From Micromonospora humi (GTDB taxonomy: Bacteria > Actinomycetota > Actinomycetes > Mycobacteriales > Micromonosporaceae): DNA of 64,000 nt. Under the pieces are notes generated by a model. The model saw only the letters and a program-made list of their open reading frames with translations. It was not told where the DNA came from and did not search any database. The stretch covers positions 186,001 to 250,000 of the forward strand of contig NZ_FMDM01000001.1 of NCBI RefSeq assembly GCF_900090105.1. Reading direction: 5' to 3'. Shown piece after piece: positions 17,060-25,270 of this stretch; the first letter of the stretch is position 1, and the number at the start of each line of letters is the position of its first letter. Made by a program: the position numbers and the translations under genes.

Positions 17060-17272
17060 CGACCGCCGTGCGCGGCAGCGCACGGCGCGCTGGCAGGTCT
17101 TCGGACTCGCGGGCGTCGTACTCGTTCCTACTGGCCGTCGCTTCCCAGGCCGGTGGCCCAGTGCTGATGACGGCGGTCGTTCCCACTCACCGCTGCGGGG
17201 CAGTCCCGGACTTCCACCGGGTTCCCTCTTGCCTCGTCCGCGCCCGTGGGACGCGGCCGAACCAGCTGCGGG
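17060..17272 (-). promoter_or_regulatory. Cobalamin (B12) riboswitch in the nrdAB leader
   Basis: Read on the minus strand, the leader holds the conserved blocks of the B12 riboswitch in order: GGTGGAAGTCCGGGACTGCC (about 17212-17193), CCCGCAGCGGTGAGTGGGAA, GGCCACCGGCCTGGGAAG, and the B12 box AGTCCGAAGACCTGCCAGC near 17108-17090. A 10-bp hairpin with a 4-nt loop (17064-17087) follows the B12 box and could serve as expression platform. No U-run follows, so control of translation or Rho-dependent termination is more likely than intrinsic termination. The downstream gene is nrdA. Confidence 0.93.
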
Positions 17273-17274
17273 GA

Positions 17275-17322
17275 ACACCATATATGGCGGTGGTGGTGCG
17301 CGGGCAACACCAGATGTCGGGT
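17275..17322 (-). promoter_or_regulatory. nrdAB promoter overlapped by two NrdR-type boxes
   Basis: On the minus strand TTGCCC (17307-17302) and TATATG (17284-17279) are separated by 17 bp and make a good sigma-70-type promoter, with a predicted start near 17272. Two 16-bp sequences resembling the NrdR consensus ACACWATATWTWGTGT lie at 17275-17290 (ACACCATATATGGCGG) and 17307-17322 (ACACCAGATGTCGGGT, weaker on its right half). They are 32 bp apart, three helical turns, which is the spacing reported for NrdR box pairs. One covers the -10 and the other abuts and partly covers the -35. Confidence 0.7.
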
Positions 17323-17388
17323 CCGCGTGTCGGCTACGTCTCAGCCCAGGAATGGCGCTGCGGAGAGGCGACGACGATACTCGGCGGC

Positions 17389-18192
17389 ATGGCGAATCGG
17401 GGACGCCGCTGGGCGTGGGTCGTGGTCCTGTTGGTCGGTGTCGGCCTGTTCCTGCTGGTGCTGGAGACACTGATCGGCACCCGGAACATCACCTTCGTAC
17501 CCGCGCTGATCGTGCTCGGCGCCGCCGTCGCCCCGGCCACGTTCCTGACCTTCGCCGAGGGGCGGTCGGGCCGGTGGCGGGTGCCGGGCGCGGTCGTCGG
17601 CCTGGCCGCGTTCCTCGGCGGCGTCATCGGCGTGGTCGCCGCCGGCTGGCTGGAGTTCGACACGCTGCGCCGGCTCGGCGTACTGCCGATGGTGTTCGTC
17701 GGCCTGATCGAGGAGACCGCGAAGCTGATCGTGCCGGTCGGCATCCTGCTGCTGTGGCGGCGGCACCGGACGCCGGGCGAGGGGCTGGTGATCGGGGTGG
17801 CCTCCGGCGCCGGCTTCGCCGCGCTGGAGACGATGGGTTACGCGTTCACCACGCTGGTCGGGTCGCAGGGCAACCTCGGTGCGGTGGAGCAGACGCTGCT
17901 GATCCGTGGCCTGACCGCGCCCGCCGCGCACCTGTCCTGGACGGGCCTGACCGCCGGCGCGTTGTTCGCGTTCGCCGCCGCGCCCGGTGGCCGCCGGCTG
18001 GGCGCGTTCCTGCTGACCTTCGCCGCCGCCGTCGCGCTGCACACCTGCTGGGACACGGTCGGCACGCCGGCCGCGTACCTCTTCATCGGCGCGGTGTCGC
18101 TCGGCTGGCTCCTGCTGCGCCTGCACCTCGACCGCGAGCCGAAGGAGGGGCCCCCGGTTAACGCTTACGGTATAGGAGGGGGCCCCGCTTAA
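17389..18192 (+). CDS. PrsW-family intramembrane metalloprotease
   Basis: Protein of 267 residues with about eight hydrophobic segments. Family motifs are GLIEETAKL (Glu108, Glu109), FAALETMGY (Glu147), PAAHLSW (His181) and ALHTCWD (His218), the Glu/His residues thought to form the membrane-embedded metal site of PrsW/CAAX-type proteases. PrsW cleaves anti-sigma factors in Bacillus; the substrate here is unknown. ATG 17389 is chosen because the hydrophobic protein starts there (MANRGRRWAWVVV); the ribosome site is weak. The last 17 residues (PKEGPPVNAYGIGGGPA) are encoded by a palindromic repeat and are probably not part of the ancestral protein. Confidence 0.85.
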   Translation: MANRGRRWAWVVVLLVGVGLFLLVLETLIGTRNITFVPALIVLGAAVAPATFLTFAEGRSGRWRVPGAVVGLAAFLGGVIGVVAAGWLEFDTLRRLGVLPMVFVGLIEETAKLIVPVGILLLWRRHRTPGEGLVIGVASGAGFAALETMGYAFTTLVGSQGNLGAVEQTLLIRGLTAPAAHLSWTGLTAGALFAFAAAPGGRRLGAFLLTFAAAVALHTCWDTVGTPAAYLFIGAVSLGWLLLRLHLDREPKEGPPVNAYGIGGGPA

Positions 18193-18193
18193 C
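18147..18193. repeat. GC-rich palindromic repeat element overlapping the PrsW 3' end
   Basis: Arms GGGGCCCCC (18147-18155) and GGGGGCCCC (18178-18186) are perfect inverted copies around a 22-nt spacer, and each is nearly self-complementary. After each arm comes GTTAAC or CTTAAC (18158-18163; 18188-18193). The spacer includes the TATAGGAG patch. This layout resembles short interspersed repeats that I recall from Micromonosporaceae intergenic regions; that is recollection, not a search. No second copy occurs in this window. Confidence 0.6.
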
Positions 18194-18315
18194 CCCGGAC
18201 ACCGCACCGGCTCAGGGCAGGAACGACACCTCGGGGAAGGCGCGACTCGGGCCACGCGGCAGGTGGCCCCGGTATGGAGGCAGGCGATTGCTCGCGCCGG
18301 CCCCGCGGCCACCGC

Positions 18316-19539
18316 CTACCAGGTGACCGGCAGGCCCTCCGGGCCGAGGATCGCGTGCCCCGCCTTCCACCCGACCTCCGCCGGCGGGACCGCGAGGCGC
18401 AGCCCGGGCAGCTCCCGCAGCAGCAGGCCGAGCGCGGTGCGGACCTCCAGCGCGCCCAGGTGCGCCCCGATGCAGTAGTGCGGGCCGTGCCCGAACGACA
18501 GGTGCGGCGTGGGCGCCCGGTCGAAGTCCATCCGCTCCGGGTCTCCGAACACGTCCGGGTCGCGGTTCGCCGCGTCGTGCGACGGGACGACGATGTCACC
18601 CTCGGCGAGCCGGGCGCCGCTGGGCAGCGTCACGTCCGCCATCACCCGCCGCGGCATCTCGTCGCCGTTGGACGTGGAGTGCAGCCGTTCCAGCTCGGCG
18701 ACCGCCGCGTCCAGCCGGTCGGGGTGCGCGACCAGGTGGGCCCAAGCCGTCCCGCCCGGCCCGTACGGCTCGGTCTGGAGCACGTGGACGAACGTGGCGA
18801 TCGAACTGGCCGTGGTCTCCCACCCGCCCACCACCAGTGAGATCGGCAGCTTGATCTGGACGTCCGCCGGCTGGTCCGCGGCGGCGGTCGCGATCCGGCC
18901 GAGCAGGTCCACGTCGGGCCGCCCGCGTCGCTGCTCCAACTGACCCCACAGGTAGCCGCCCATCTCCTCGGCCGACCGGGCGGCGTCCTCGCGGCTCAGG
19001 TCGCCGGCGCCGAGGAACATGTCGCCCCACCGGCGGAACCGCATCCGGTCCTCGGTGGGCAGGCCGAGCAGGTCGCAGATCACGTCCAGCGCGAACGGGA
19101 CCGCGAAGTCGCGAACCAGGTCCGCCGGGGCGCCGGCGTCCACCATCGACGCCAACCTCGCCTCGGCCGCCGCCCGTACGGCGTCGCGCAGTTCGTCGAC
19201 CGCCGGCCGGGTGAACGCGTCCTTCACCGTGCCCCGCACCCGGGCGTGCTCGTCGCCGTCCATGCCGAGCATGGTGCCCGCCACGTCGACCTCGTCGGCG
19301 TGCGCGGCGGCCGCCCGGGAGAAGACGTCCTGCCGGCGCAGCACCTCCCGCACGTCGGCGTACCGGCAGACCAGCAACGCGGGGACCGCCTCCCCGTTCA
19401 CCTGCCGCACGATCGGCACCACGCCGGAGCCGGCGGCGAACCGGGCGTAGTCCGGGTGCTTGCGCGGGCCGGGCGGCCGGTTGACGCCGTCCGCGTCCTG
19501 GTAGAAGGGGTGGGGCCGGCGGGCGTCGGTGTCCGTCAT
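18316..19539 (-). CDS. Cytochrome P450
   Basis: Protein of 407 residues of bacterial soluble P450 type. The I-helix motif reads VVGGWETTASS (Gly where Ala is usual before Gly), the K-helix ExxR is ELERLHSTSN, and the haem loop is FGHGPHYCIGAHLG with Cys356 as axial ligand. The ATG at 19537-19539 gives MTDTDARRPHPFYQ. It is flanked by the PrsW repeat and by the PepSY gene on the same strand, with no ferredoxin or reductase gene beside it. No cluster partner is visible, so its substrate is unknown; it may act as a stand-alone hydroxylase. Confidence 0.92.
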   Translation of the reverse strand: MTDTDARRPHPFYQDADGVNRPPGPRKHPDYARFAAGSGVVPIVRQVNGEAVPALLVCRYADVREVLRRQDVFSRAAAAHADEVDVAGTMLGMDGDEHARVRGTVKDAFTRPAVDELRDAVRAAAEARLASMVDAGAPADLVRDFAVPFALDVICDLLGLPTEDRMRFRRWGDMFLGAGDLSREDAARSAEEMGGYLWGQLEQRRGRPDVDLLGRIATAAADQPADVQIKLPISLVVGGWETTASSIATFVHVLQTEPYGPGGTAWAHLVAHPDRLDAAVAELERLHSTSNGDEMPRRVMADVTLPSGARLAEGDIVVPSHDAANRDPDVFGDPERMDFDRAPTPHLSFGHGPHYCIGAHLGALEVRTALGLLLRELPGLRLAVPPAEVGWKAGHAILGPEGLPVTW

Positions 19540-19604
19540 CCGTCCACAGTGCCAGCTCCGGGCCGGCGGTGGGGCCCCGACGTGGGGCCCCACCGCGCGG
19601 CCGG

Positions 19605-21065
19605 TCAGCCGCCGGCCGGGGCGGGCGAGACCGGGGCGGCCGGACGCCGACGCCGCCGGAACAGCCCGACCGCGGCGTCGACCACCAGGAAGCCGAGCAG
19701 CGGGACGCCGAACCAGGGCAGTGCCCACCCGAGCGCCGCCACCACCGGCACCCCGATCAGCAGCGCCCACCAGCGCATCCCGCGTACCGCCCCGCGGGCC
19801 GGCGGCCCGCCCAGCGGGGCCCGGCGGTCGGCGCGGGTGGGGCGGCGCTGCCACCACATCCGGTATCCCCAGACGACGACGCAGAGCAGGCCGAGTGCGA
19901 GCGCGGCGAGCAGGATCTGGTTGACCGGCCCGAGGAGCCGGCCCATGTGGGCCTGGATGCCGAGCTTGCTCAGCTTCGCCAGCACCGGCCAGTCGGCGAA
20001 GTCGCTGCGGGCGGTCACGGTGCCGGCGACCGGGTCGACGGCGACCCGGTCGTACCCGACCGGCCACCGGTCGTCGGTCTGCGCGACCGTCCACGCGGCG
20101 CCGTCCTCGGCCGCGGGGGTGATCGCTACCGGTCCGGACAGGCCGGCGGCGCGGGCGCTGCCCAGCACCCGGTCGTAGGTCGCCGGGTCCGCCGCCGGGG
20201 CGACGGGCGAGCCGCCGTGGTGCCCGCTCCCGGCGGCGGGCGGCGGCCCGGCGAGCGCGGTGGAGATCTCCGGCGTGCCGGCGCGCAGCGCGTCCAGGCC
20301 GGCGGAGAAGTTCGCCCCCGCGTAGCGGGACCAGGTCAGGCCGGTGGCGGAGAGGAACAGCAGGCCGACGGCGAGCCAGACGCCGGTGGTGGCGTGCCAG
20401 CCCCGGGTGCGCCGCACGCCCCGGCCGGCGGACAGGTCGGGCACGAGCAGGTGCCGGGCGCGGGCCCGGCCGGCGGCGCGCCGGCGCCACCACAGCACCA
20501 CCCCGCCCAGCACCAGCACCCACAGCCAGCTCGCCGCGATCTCCGAGTAGTGCCGGCCGACGTCGCCCAGGTGCAGGTTGCGGTGCAGGTCGTCCAGCCA
20601 GGTGGTGGCCGGCGTCGAGCCGAACCAGGTGGTCAACCGGCCGGTGACCTGCGCGGTGTACGGGTCGACGTAGACGGTGTGCTGCCGGTCGCCGAGGTCG
20701 TCCCGGGCGAACACCACCCGGGTGGTCCGGTCGCCGTCGCCGGGCTGCACCCCGGTGAGCGTGCCGTCGGGGTGCGCGGCGCGGGCGGCGGCGATCTGCT
20801 CGGCGAGCGGCCGGGCCTGTTCGCCGACGGTCGAGACGGTGAGTGTGTCGCCGTAGAGCGCGTCGTCGAGCTGGGGGGTGAGCGTGTAGGCCAGGCCGGT
20901 GAGCGCGGCGACCAGCAGAAACGGCGCGACCAGGATGCCGGCGTAGAAGTGCAGGCGGGTCAGCAGCGCGGTCAGCGGCGTCGATCGACGCGCCGGCCGG
21001 GCCGGGTCGGGCGGCGCGGTGGGGGAGTCCGGCGCGCGGTCGCCGGGCAGTTCGGTCACGGACAT
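19605..21065 (-). CDS. PepSY-associated transmembrane protein (siderophore/ferric-reductase-like)
   Basis: Protein of 486 residues with the PepSY-TM layout: a first membrane helix with LHFYAGILVAPFLLVAALTGLAY, an extracytoplasmic PepSY-like segment (HTVYVDPYTAQVTG), then further helices with WLDDLHRNLHLGDVGRHY and GWHATTGVWLAVGLLFLSATGLTWSRY. Conserved His residues in helices 1, 2 and 3 could bind haem, as in PiuB/FsrB-type reductases. ATG 21063-21065 has GGAG upstream. It is 137 bp downstream of the CopD/CtaG gene on the same strand, so it may be the end of the copper/haem operon, with a role in metal reduction or export. Confidence 0.82.
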   Translation of the reverse strand: MSVTELPGDRAPDSPTAPPDPARPARRSTPLTALLTRLHFYAGILVAPFLLVAALTGLAYTLTPQLDDALYGDTLTVSTVGEQARPLAEQIAAARAAHPDGTLTGVQPGDGDRTTRVVFARDDLGDRQHTVYVDPYTAQVTGRLTTWFGSTPATTWLDDLHRNLHLGDVGRHYSEIAASWLWVLVLGGVVLWWRRRAAGRARARHLLVPDLSAGRGVRRTRGWHATTGVWLAVGLLFLSATGLTWSRYAGANFSAGLDALRAGTPEISTALAGPPPAAGSGHHGGSPVAPAADPATYDRVLGSARAAGLSGPVAITPAAEDGAAWTVAQTDDRWPVGYDRVAVDPVAGTVTARSDFADWPVLAKLSKLGIQAHMGRLLGPVNQILLAALALGLLCVVVWGYRMWWQRRPTRADRRAPLGGPPARGAVRGMRWWALLIGVPVVAALGWALPWFGVPLLGFLVVDAAVGLFRRRRRPAAPVSPAPAGG

Positions 21066-21202
21066 CAGGGCAACTCCGATCGGGAAAGAGGAATGGGGGA
21101 TGGCCGGCCCGCTGCCCGTCGAGCCGTGCCGTGGTGCGCGGTTGCCGCCTCCCGGGTGAATGGTCGGGCCGGACCGCGCGGAAGTTCCCGCCGATGTGCC
21201 GA

Positions 21203-23362
21203 TCAGTTCCGGTCGCGCGCCGTGGCGGCGAGGAACGCGTTGTAGCGGGCCAGGTCGTCGTCCTCGCCGGTGGCCGCGGCCCGGTCCGCGGCCCGGTCGA
21301 GGCGGCGTTGCTCGCGCTGGTCGGCCCGGATCCACTGCCGCACCAGCAGGACCATGACGACGGCGGCGGGGATCTCACCGAACGCCCAGGCGATGCCGGC
21401 GCCGAGCTTCTGGTCGTCGAGCGGCGACGCCGCCCAGTCGGGATGGACGCCGAGGTACCAGTCGGGGGCGATGACGGTGGTGGTCTGCATCAGCGCGAGA
21501 CCGAAGAAGCCGTGCGCCATCATCGAGGCCAGGTGGATGAGCACCAGGATCGGGTGGGGGAGCCGGGGCCGGCCCGGGTCGATGCCGATGAGCACCCAGA
21601 ACAGCAGGTACCCGGAGAGCACGAAGTGCCCCAGCATGGCCAGGTGCCCGAGGTGGGAGCGCATCAGCGTGCCGAGCAGCTCGCTGAAGTAGAGGCCGAA
21701 CAGGCCGGCGGTGTAGATGCCGAGCGCCACCAGCGGATGGGTGAGCAGCCGGGTGACCCGGCTGTGCAGGACGCGGAGCAGCCACTCCCGCGCGCCGCGC
21801 ACCCCCGGCTCGGCCGGGCGGCGCAGCGCCCGCAGCGCGAGCGTGACCGGGGCGCCGCCGACCAGCAGGATCGGCACCACCATGGACAGCACCATGTGCT
21901 GGGCCATGTGCGCGCTGAACAGCACGTAGGCGTACCGGGCGAAGCCGAGGCCGGTGGCGGCGGCCAGCACCAGCAGACCGCCGATCCAACTCGCGGTGCG
22001 GGCCACCGGCCAGTGGTGCCCGCCCCGGCGCAGCCGGCGCACCCCGGCCAGGTAGCCGCCGATGCCGACCAGGGTCACGGTCAGGAAGAACAGATCGGGC
22101 AGCGGCTGGCCGAGCAGGTGCGCCGCGGTGGGCGCGGCCGGCATGCCGAAGCCGAGCACCTCGGTCGCCGGGTCGGCGTCGGCGGTGCCGGCGACCGGCG
22201 TCGGGCTGCGGGACAGCGCCACGGCCAGTCCGACCGTGGCGGCGAAGACCACCAGCTCGCCGGCGGCCAGCCGGGCGAACGCGCCGCGTCGCCCGGCCGC
22301 GAGGCCCGGCAGCGTACGCCCGCGGTGCGCGGCGCCGAGCAGGCCGAGCAGCACGAGCGCGGCCAGCTTGCCGAGCACCAGCCCGCCGTAGCCGGACCGC
22401 CAGAGCTGGTCGAGCGCGCCGAGTCGGACCGCCGCGTTGGCCAGGCCGCTGACCGCGACCGTCACGAAGCAGGCCAGTGCGAGCCGGCTGTAGCGCGCGG
22501 CGGCCCCGGGCAGGTGCCGGCTGCGGCGGATGGTCAGCAGCGCGGCCAGGCCGCCGGCCCACAGCGCGGCGGCGAGCACGTGCAGGGCGAGGCTGGACAC
22601 CGCGATCTGGTGGTTGCCGGCCCCGGCGGCGTGCCCGGTCAACGCCGGCGGCAGCAGGCCGACCAGTGCCAGCCCGGCCGCGACCGCGGCCGTACCACGG
22701 GACACGCCGACCCGGGCCGCCACCGCGACGACCGCCGCGAGCCCGGCCTGCACCAGCAACGACTGCCCCTGCGAGATGTCGACACCGAAACTGACCACGC
22801 TCGCCGCACCGAGCCGGTCGAGCGGCACACCGAGCAGGTCGGAGGCGGTCAGCACCAGCAGCACCAGCGCCGCCACGGCCCAGCCGGCCGCCGCCAGGCC
22901 GGCGCGGCGCAGCAGCAGCCAGCCGTGCGCGGACACGCTCGCCCCGTCGCCGGGCAGCAGGAACGCGGCGGTCACCGCGAACCCGACGGCGAGCGTGGCC
23001 AGCCCGTCGGCGAGCAGCCGGACCGGTGGCAGCGCCCACGAGGTGACCGGGCCGGGATCGGGCAGGCCGGGGATCGCGGCGGCGAGCGCGCCGCCGGCCC
23101 GCAGCGCGAGCAGCAGTACGGCCACCGCCGCGCCGACCGCCACCAGCCCGACGAGCCAGCCGGCCGGTCCCGTCGCGCCCACGGCACCCGGTCCGGCCGT
23201 CGGCCCTCCGGTGGCGGTCGACCGGCCGCTCCCCGGCAGACCCGCCGTCGATCCGGCGGCGTCCGTCTCCGCCGCGTCGGGCCGTTTCGTGGTGGACGGT
23301 CCGGCCGGATCGGGCCGCCGGTGGGCCGGAGGCCGCGGGGACGGGGACGTGGGCTGGTGCAC
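21203..23362 (-). CDS. Fused CopD-like copper transporter and CtaG-type cytochrome c oxidase assembly protein
   Basis: Protein of about 719 residues if translation starts at GTG 23360-23362; the start is uncertain and the proline-rich first 80 residues may be partly untranslated. The N-terminal half has several hydrophobic helices with ALTGHAAGAGNHQIAVSSLALHVLAAALWAGG, the His-rich CopD signature. The C-terminal third is a caa3-type CtaG domain: YAYVLFSAHMAQHMVLSMVVPILLV, LGHLAMLGHFVLSGYLLFW and SMMAHGFFGLALM. Such fusions are common in actinobacteria and deliver copper across the membrane to cytochrome oxidase or other cuproenzymes. It follows copC by about 50 bp on the same strand. Confidence 0.87.
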   Translation of the reverse strand: MHQPTSPSPRPPAHRRPDPAGPSTTKRPDAAETDAAGSTAGLPGSGRSTATGGPTAGPGAVGATGPAGWLVGLVAVGAAVAVLLLALRAGGALAAAIPGLPDPGPVTSWALPPVRLLADGLATLAVGFAVTAAFLLPGDGASVSAHGWLLLRRAGLAAAGWAVAALVLLVLTASDLLGVPLDRLGAASVVSFGVDISQGQSLLVQAGLAAVVAVAARVGVSRGTAAVAAGLALVGLLPPALTGHAAGAGNHQIAVSSLALHVLAAALWAGGLAALLTIRRSRHLPGAAARYSRLALACFVTVAVSGLANAAVRLGALDQLWRSGYGGLVLGKLAALVLLGLLGAAHRGRTLPGLAAGRRGAFARLAAGELVVFAATVGLAVALSRSPTPVAGTADADPATEVLGFGMPAAPTAAHLLGQPLPDLFFLTVTLVGIGGYLAGVRRLRRGGHHWPVARTASWIGGLLVLAAATGLGFARYAYVLFSAHMAQHMVLSMVVPILLVGGAPVTLALRALRRPAEPGVRGAREWLLRVLHSRVTRLLTHPLVALGIYTAGLFGLYFSELLGTLMRSHLGHLAMLGHFVLSGYLLFWVLIGIDPGRPRLPHPILVLIHLASMMAHGFFGLALMQTTTVIAPDWYLGVHPDWAASPLDDQKLGAGIAWAFGEIPAAVVMVLLVRQWIRADQREQRRLDRAADRAAATGEDDDLARYNAFLAATARDRN

Positions 23363-23414
23363 GGTGCGGAACCTGGTTTCGGATCGGGTCGCCGGGTGGC
23401 CCCGGCCGCATGGG

Positions 23415-23981
23415 TCAGGAGGCGCGACGGCGCCGAGACAGCAACACGCCCGCGCCCGCCACGGCGAGGGCGCCGGCCACGGCACCGGCCACCAGGGCCA
23501 CCGGGGGCCCGTCGTCGCCGTCACCGGCGGCGGAGGCGGGGCTCGCCGACGCGTCGGCGCCGGCCGTCGCGGGCGTGGTCGACGCCGTGGGCGCGGCCGG
23601 GTCGGCCACGGTGAAGCGGTACGACCCCTGCACCGGATGCCCGTCGGCGGAGACCACCCGGTAGGCGACGGTGTAGGTGCCGTTGGCCAGCGGTTGGTCC
23701 ACGGTCACGGTGCCCGCCGTGCCCGCCACCGCCGGCGCGCCGGTCGGCACCTTCCGACGGTCGGCGTCGCTGAGCACGATGGTGGTGAACTCCGGGTTGA
23801 GTCGTTGCCGGAAGCGCAGCGTCACCGAGGTCGGCGCGGCGGTGAGCCGGGCGTCCTGGGCGGGCGTGGCCGACTGCAACGCGTTGTGCGCCGCGGCGGG
23901 TGTGGCCGGCGCCAGCAGCAGCGCGGTGAGCACCGCGGCGAGCGCGGCGGCGGCGGAGCGAGCCTTCCCGGCCGTGGTCAT
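23415..23981 (-). CDS. copC: CopC-type periplasmic copper-binding protein with C-terminal membrane anchor
   Basis: Protein of 188 residues. A signal peptide ends at PATPAAA, leaving His32 (AHNALQSATPAQDARL) as the mature N-terminus, a Cu(II) ligand in CopC. The second ligand site VSADGHPVQGSYRF supplies Asp and His. A Ser/Ala/Thr-rich linker leads to a C-terminal helix (VALVAGAVAGALAVAGAGVLL) followed by RRRRAS, so the protein is anchored at the cell surface. ATG 23979-23981 overlaps the DyP stop as ATGA. It likely hands copper to the adjacent CopD/CtaG protein. Confidence 0.92.
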   Translation of the reverse strand: MTTAGKARSAAAALAAVLTALLLAPATPAAAHNALQSATPAQDARLTAAPTSVTLRFRQRLNPEFTTIVLSDADRRKVPTGAPAVAGTAGTVTVDQPLANGTYTVAYRVVSADGHPVQGSYRFTVADPAAPTASTTPATAGADASASPASAAGDGDDGPPVALVAGAVAGALAVAGAGVLLSRRRRAS

Positions 23982-25270
23982 CCCAGCACCTGCTCGCCGA
24001 TCCAGCCGCCCTCCGGGCAGCCGGGCGGCACGGCGAAGACGGCCGAGCCGATCGGGGTGGTCCACTCGTTGAGCAGGTCCCGTTCGGCCAGCCGGCGCTG
24101 GATGGGCAGGAACTGGCGGGCGATGTCGGCCTGGTACGCGGCGAAGATCAGGCCGCTGTCCGCGTGTCCCTCGGCGGTCGGCGCGCCGTCGTAGTTGTAG
24201 GGCCGGCGCAGGATCCTCAGCCGGTCGTCGGTGACGCGGGCCCGGGTGAGGTGCGAGAAGTCCGGGATGACGGTGAGCCCGTCCGGCCCGAGCGCGGCGA
24301 AGTCCGGCTCGTCGTGCTCGGCGGCGCCGGTCAGCGGCGCGCCGGTGTCCAGTCGGCGGCCCACCGCGACCTCCCGGTCGGCGCGGCCCAGCAGGTCCCA
24401 GGTCTCCAGGTTCATGCTGATCCGCCGCACCACGAGGGTGGTGGAGTCGCGCAGCCAGCGCGGCCCGTCGGTCACCCACACGGCGGTGTCGGCCGGGGTG
24501 CCCGGCTTCGGGTTGGCGGTGCCGTCGAGCTGCCCGAACAGGTTGCGCTGGGTGCGCCCCGGCTCGGCGCCGGCGGCCCGGCGGAAGCCCTGCTGCACCC
24601 AGCGCACGGCGGCGAACGGCCGGCTGTCCTTGACCAGGACGCGTTGGGCGTGGGCGACGGTGAGCGGGTCGTCGGCGCAGATCTGCAGCAGCAGGTCCCC
24701 GCCGGTCCAGCGGGGTTGCAGCCGGTCGACGCGGAACGCCGGCAGGTCGGCCACCGACGCGGGCCGGCGGTCGGCGCGCCCGGCGGCGGCGTACAGGCCG
24801 GGGCCGAAGCCGACCGTGACGGTGAGCCGGGCGGGCAGCAGGCCGAGTTCCGGTTCGGTGTCGGCGAGTGACGGCCGGCCCTGGGTCAGTCGGGCGGCGT
24901 CGTCGGAGAGCAGTCGCAGCATCCGGCCGAGCGCGGCCCGGTCGACGCCCGGCTTCAGGGTGAACGCCACGAATGCGGCGTGCGCCTGCGGCTCGGTGGT
25001 CACCCCGGACTGCCGGGCGCCGTGGAACGGCTCCACGGCGTCGCCGACCTGCGCCACCGGCACCGGCTCGGGGCGTACCGCCGGGGCGTCGGTGCGGGTG
25101 GCGGCGACGGCGCCGGCGCCAGCGCCAGCGAGCGTGCCCCCGACGGTGAGCGCGCCGCCGGTGAGCAGGCCACGCCTGCTCACCGCACGGCCCGTGGGAG
25201 AGCCCTCGGTCATGCCGTGCCGACTGGGCATGCCCTCACGGCCCTCGCTTCGCTCGGTGCGTTCGGTCAT
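23978..25270 (-). CDS. DyP-type haem peroxidase, Tat-exported (EfeB-like)
   Basis: Protein of 430 residues from ATG 25268-25270, which overlaps the upstream stop as ATGA. The Tat motif is SRRGLLTGG, followed by a hydrophobic stretch and AVAATRTDAPA. DyP hallmarks are the GxxDG motif in NLFGQLDGTANP and the proximal haem His in PDFSHLTRARV. An alternative in-frame ATG at 25213 gives a shorter leader (MTEGSPTGRAVSRRGL); a 14-bp direct repeat surrounds both ATGs. EfeB-like enzymes oxidise porphyrins or phenolics and help in iron acquisition. Placement inside a copper-handling operon suggests an oxidative or metal-homeostasis role rather than an EfeUOB system, since EfeO and EfeU are absent. Confidence 0.92.
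   Translation of the reverse strand: MTERTERSEGREGMPSRHGMTEGSPTGRAVSRRGLLTGGALTVGGTLAGAGAGAVAATRTDAPAVRPEPVPVAQVGDAVEPFHGARQSGVTTEPQAHAAFVAFTLKPGVDRAALGRMLRLLSDDAARLTQGRPSLADTEPELGLLPARLTVTVGFGPGLYAAAGRADRRPASVADLPAFRVDRLQPRWTGGDLLLQICADDPLTVAHAQRVLVKDSRPFAAVRWVQQGFRRAAGAEPGRTQRNLFGQLDGTANPKPGTPADTAVWVTDGPRWLRDSTTLVVRRISMNLETWDLLGRADREVAVGRRLDTGAPLTGAAEHDEPDFAALGPDGLTVIPDFSHLTRARVTDDRLRILRRPYNYDGAPTAEGHADSGLIFAAYQADIARQFLPIQRRLAERDLLNEWTTPIGSAVFAVPPGCPEGGWIGEQVLG

Noticed and set aside
17278..17287. CCATATATGG palindrome as a separate operator
   Set aside because: It is the centre of the first NrdR-type box and the -10 of the nrdAB promoter, so no extra regulator is needed.
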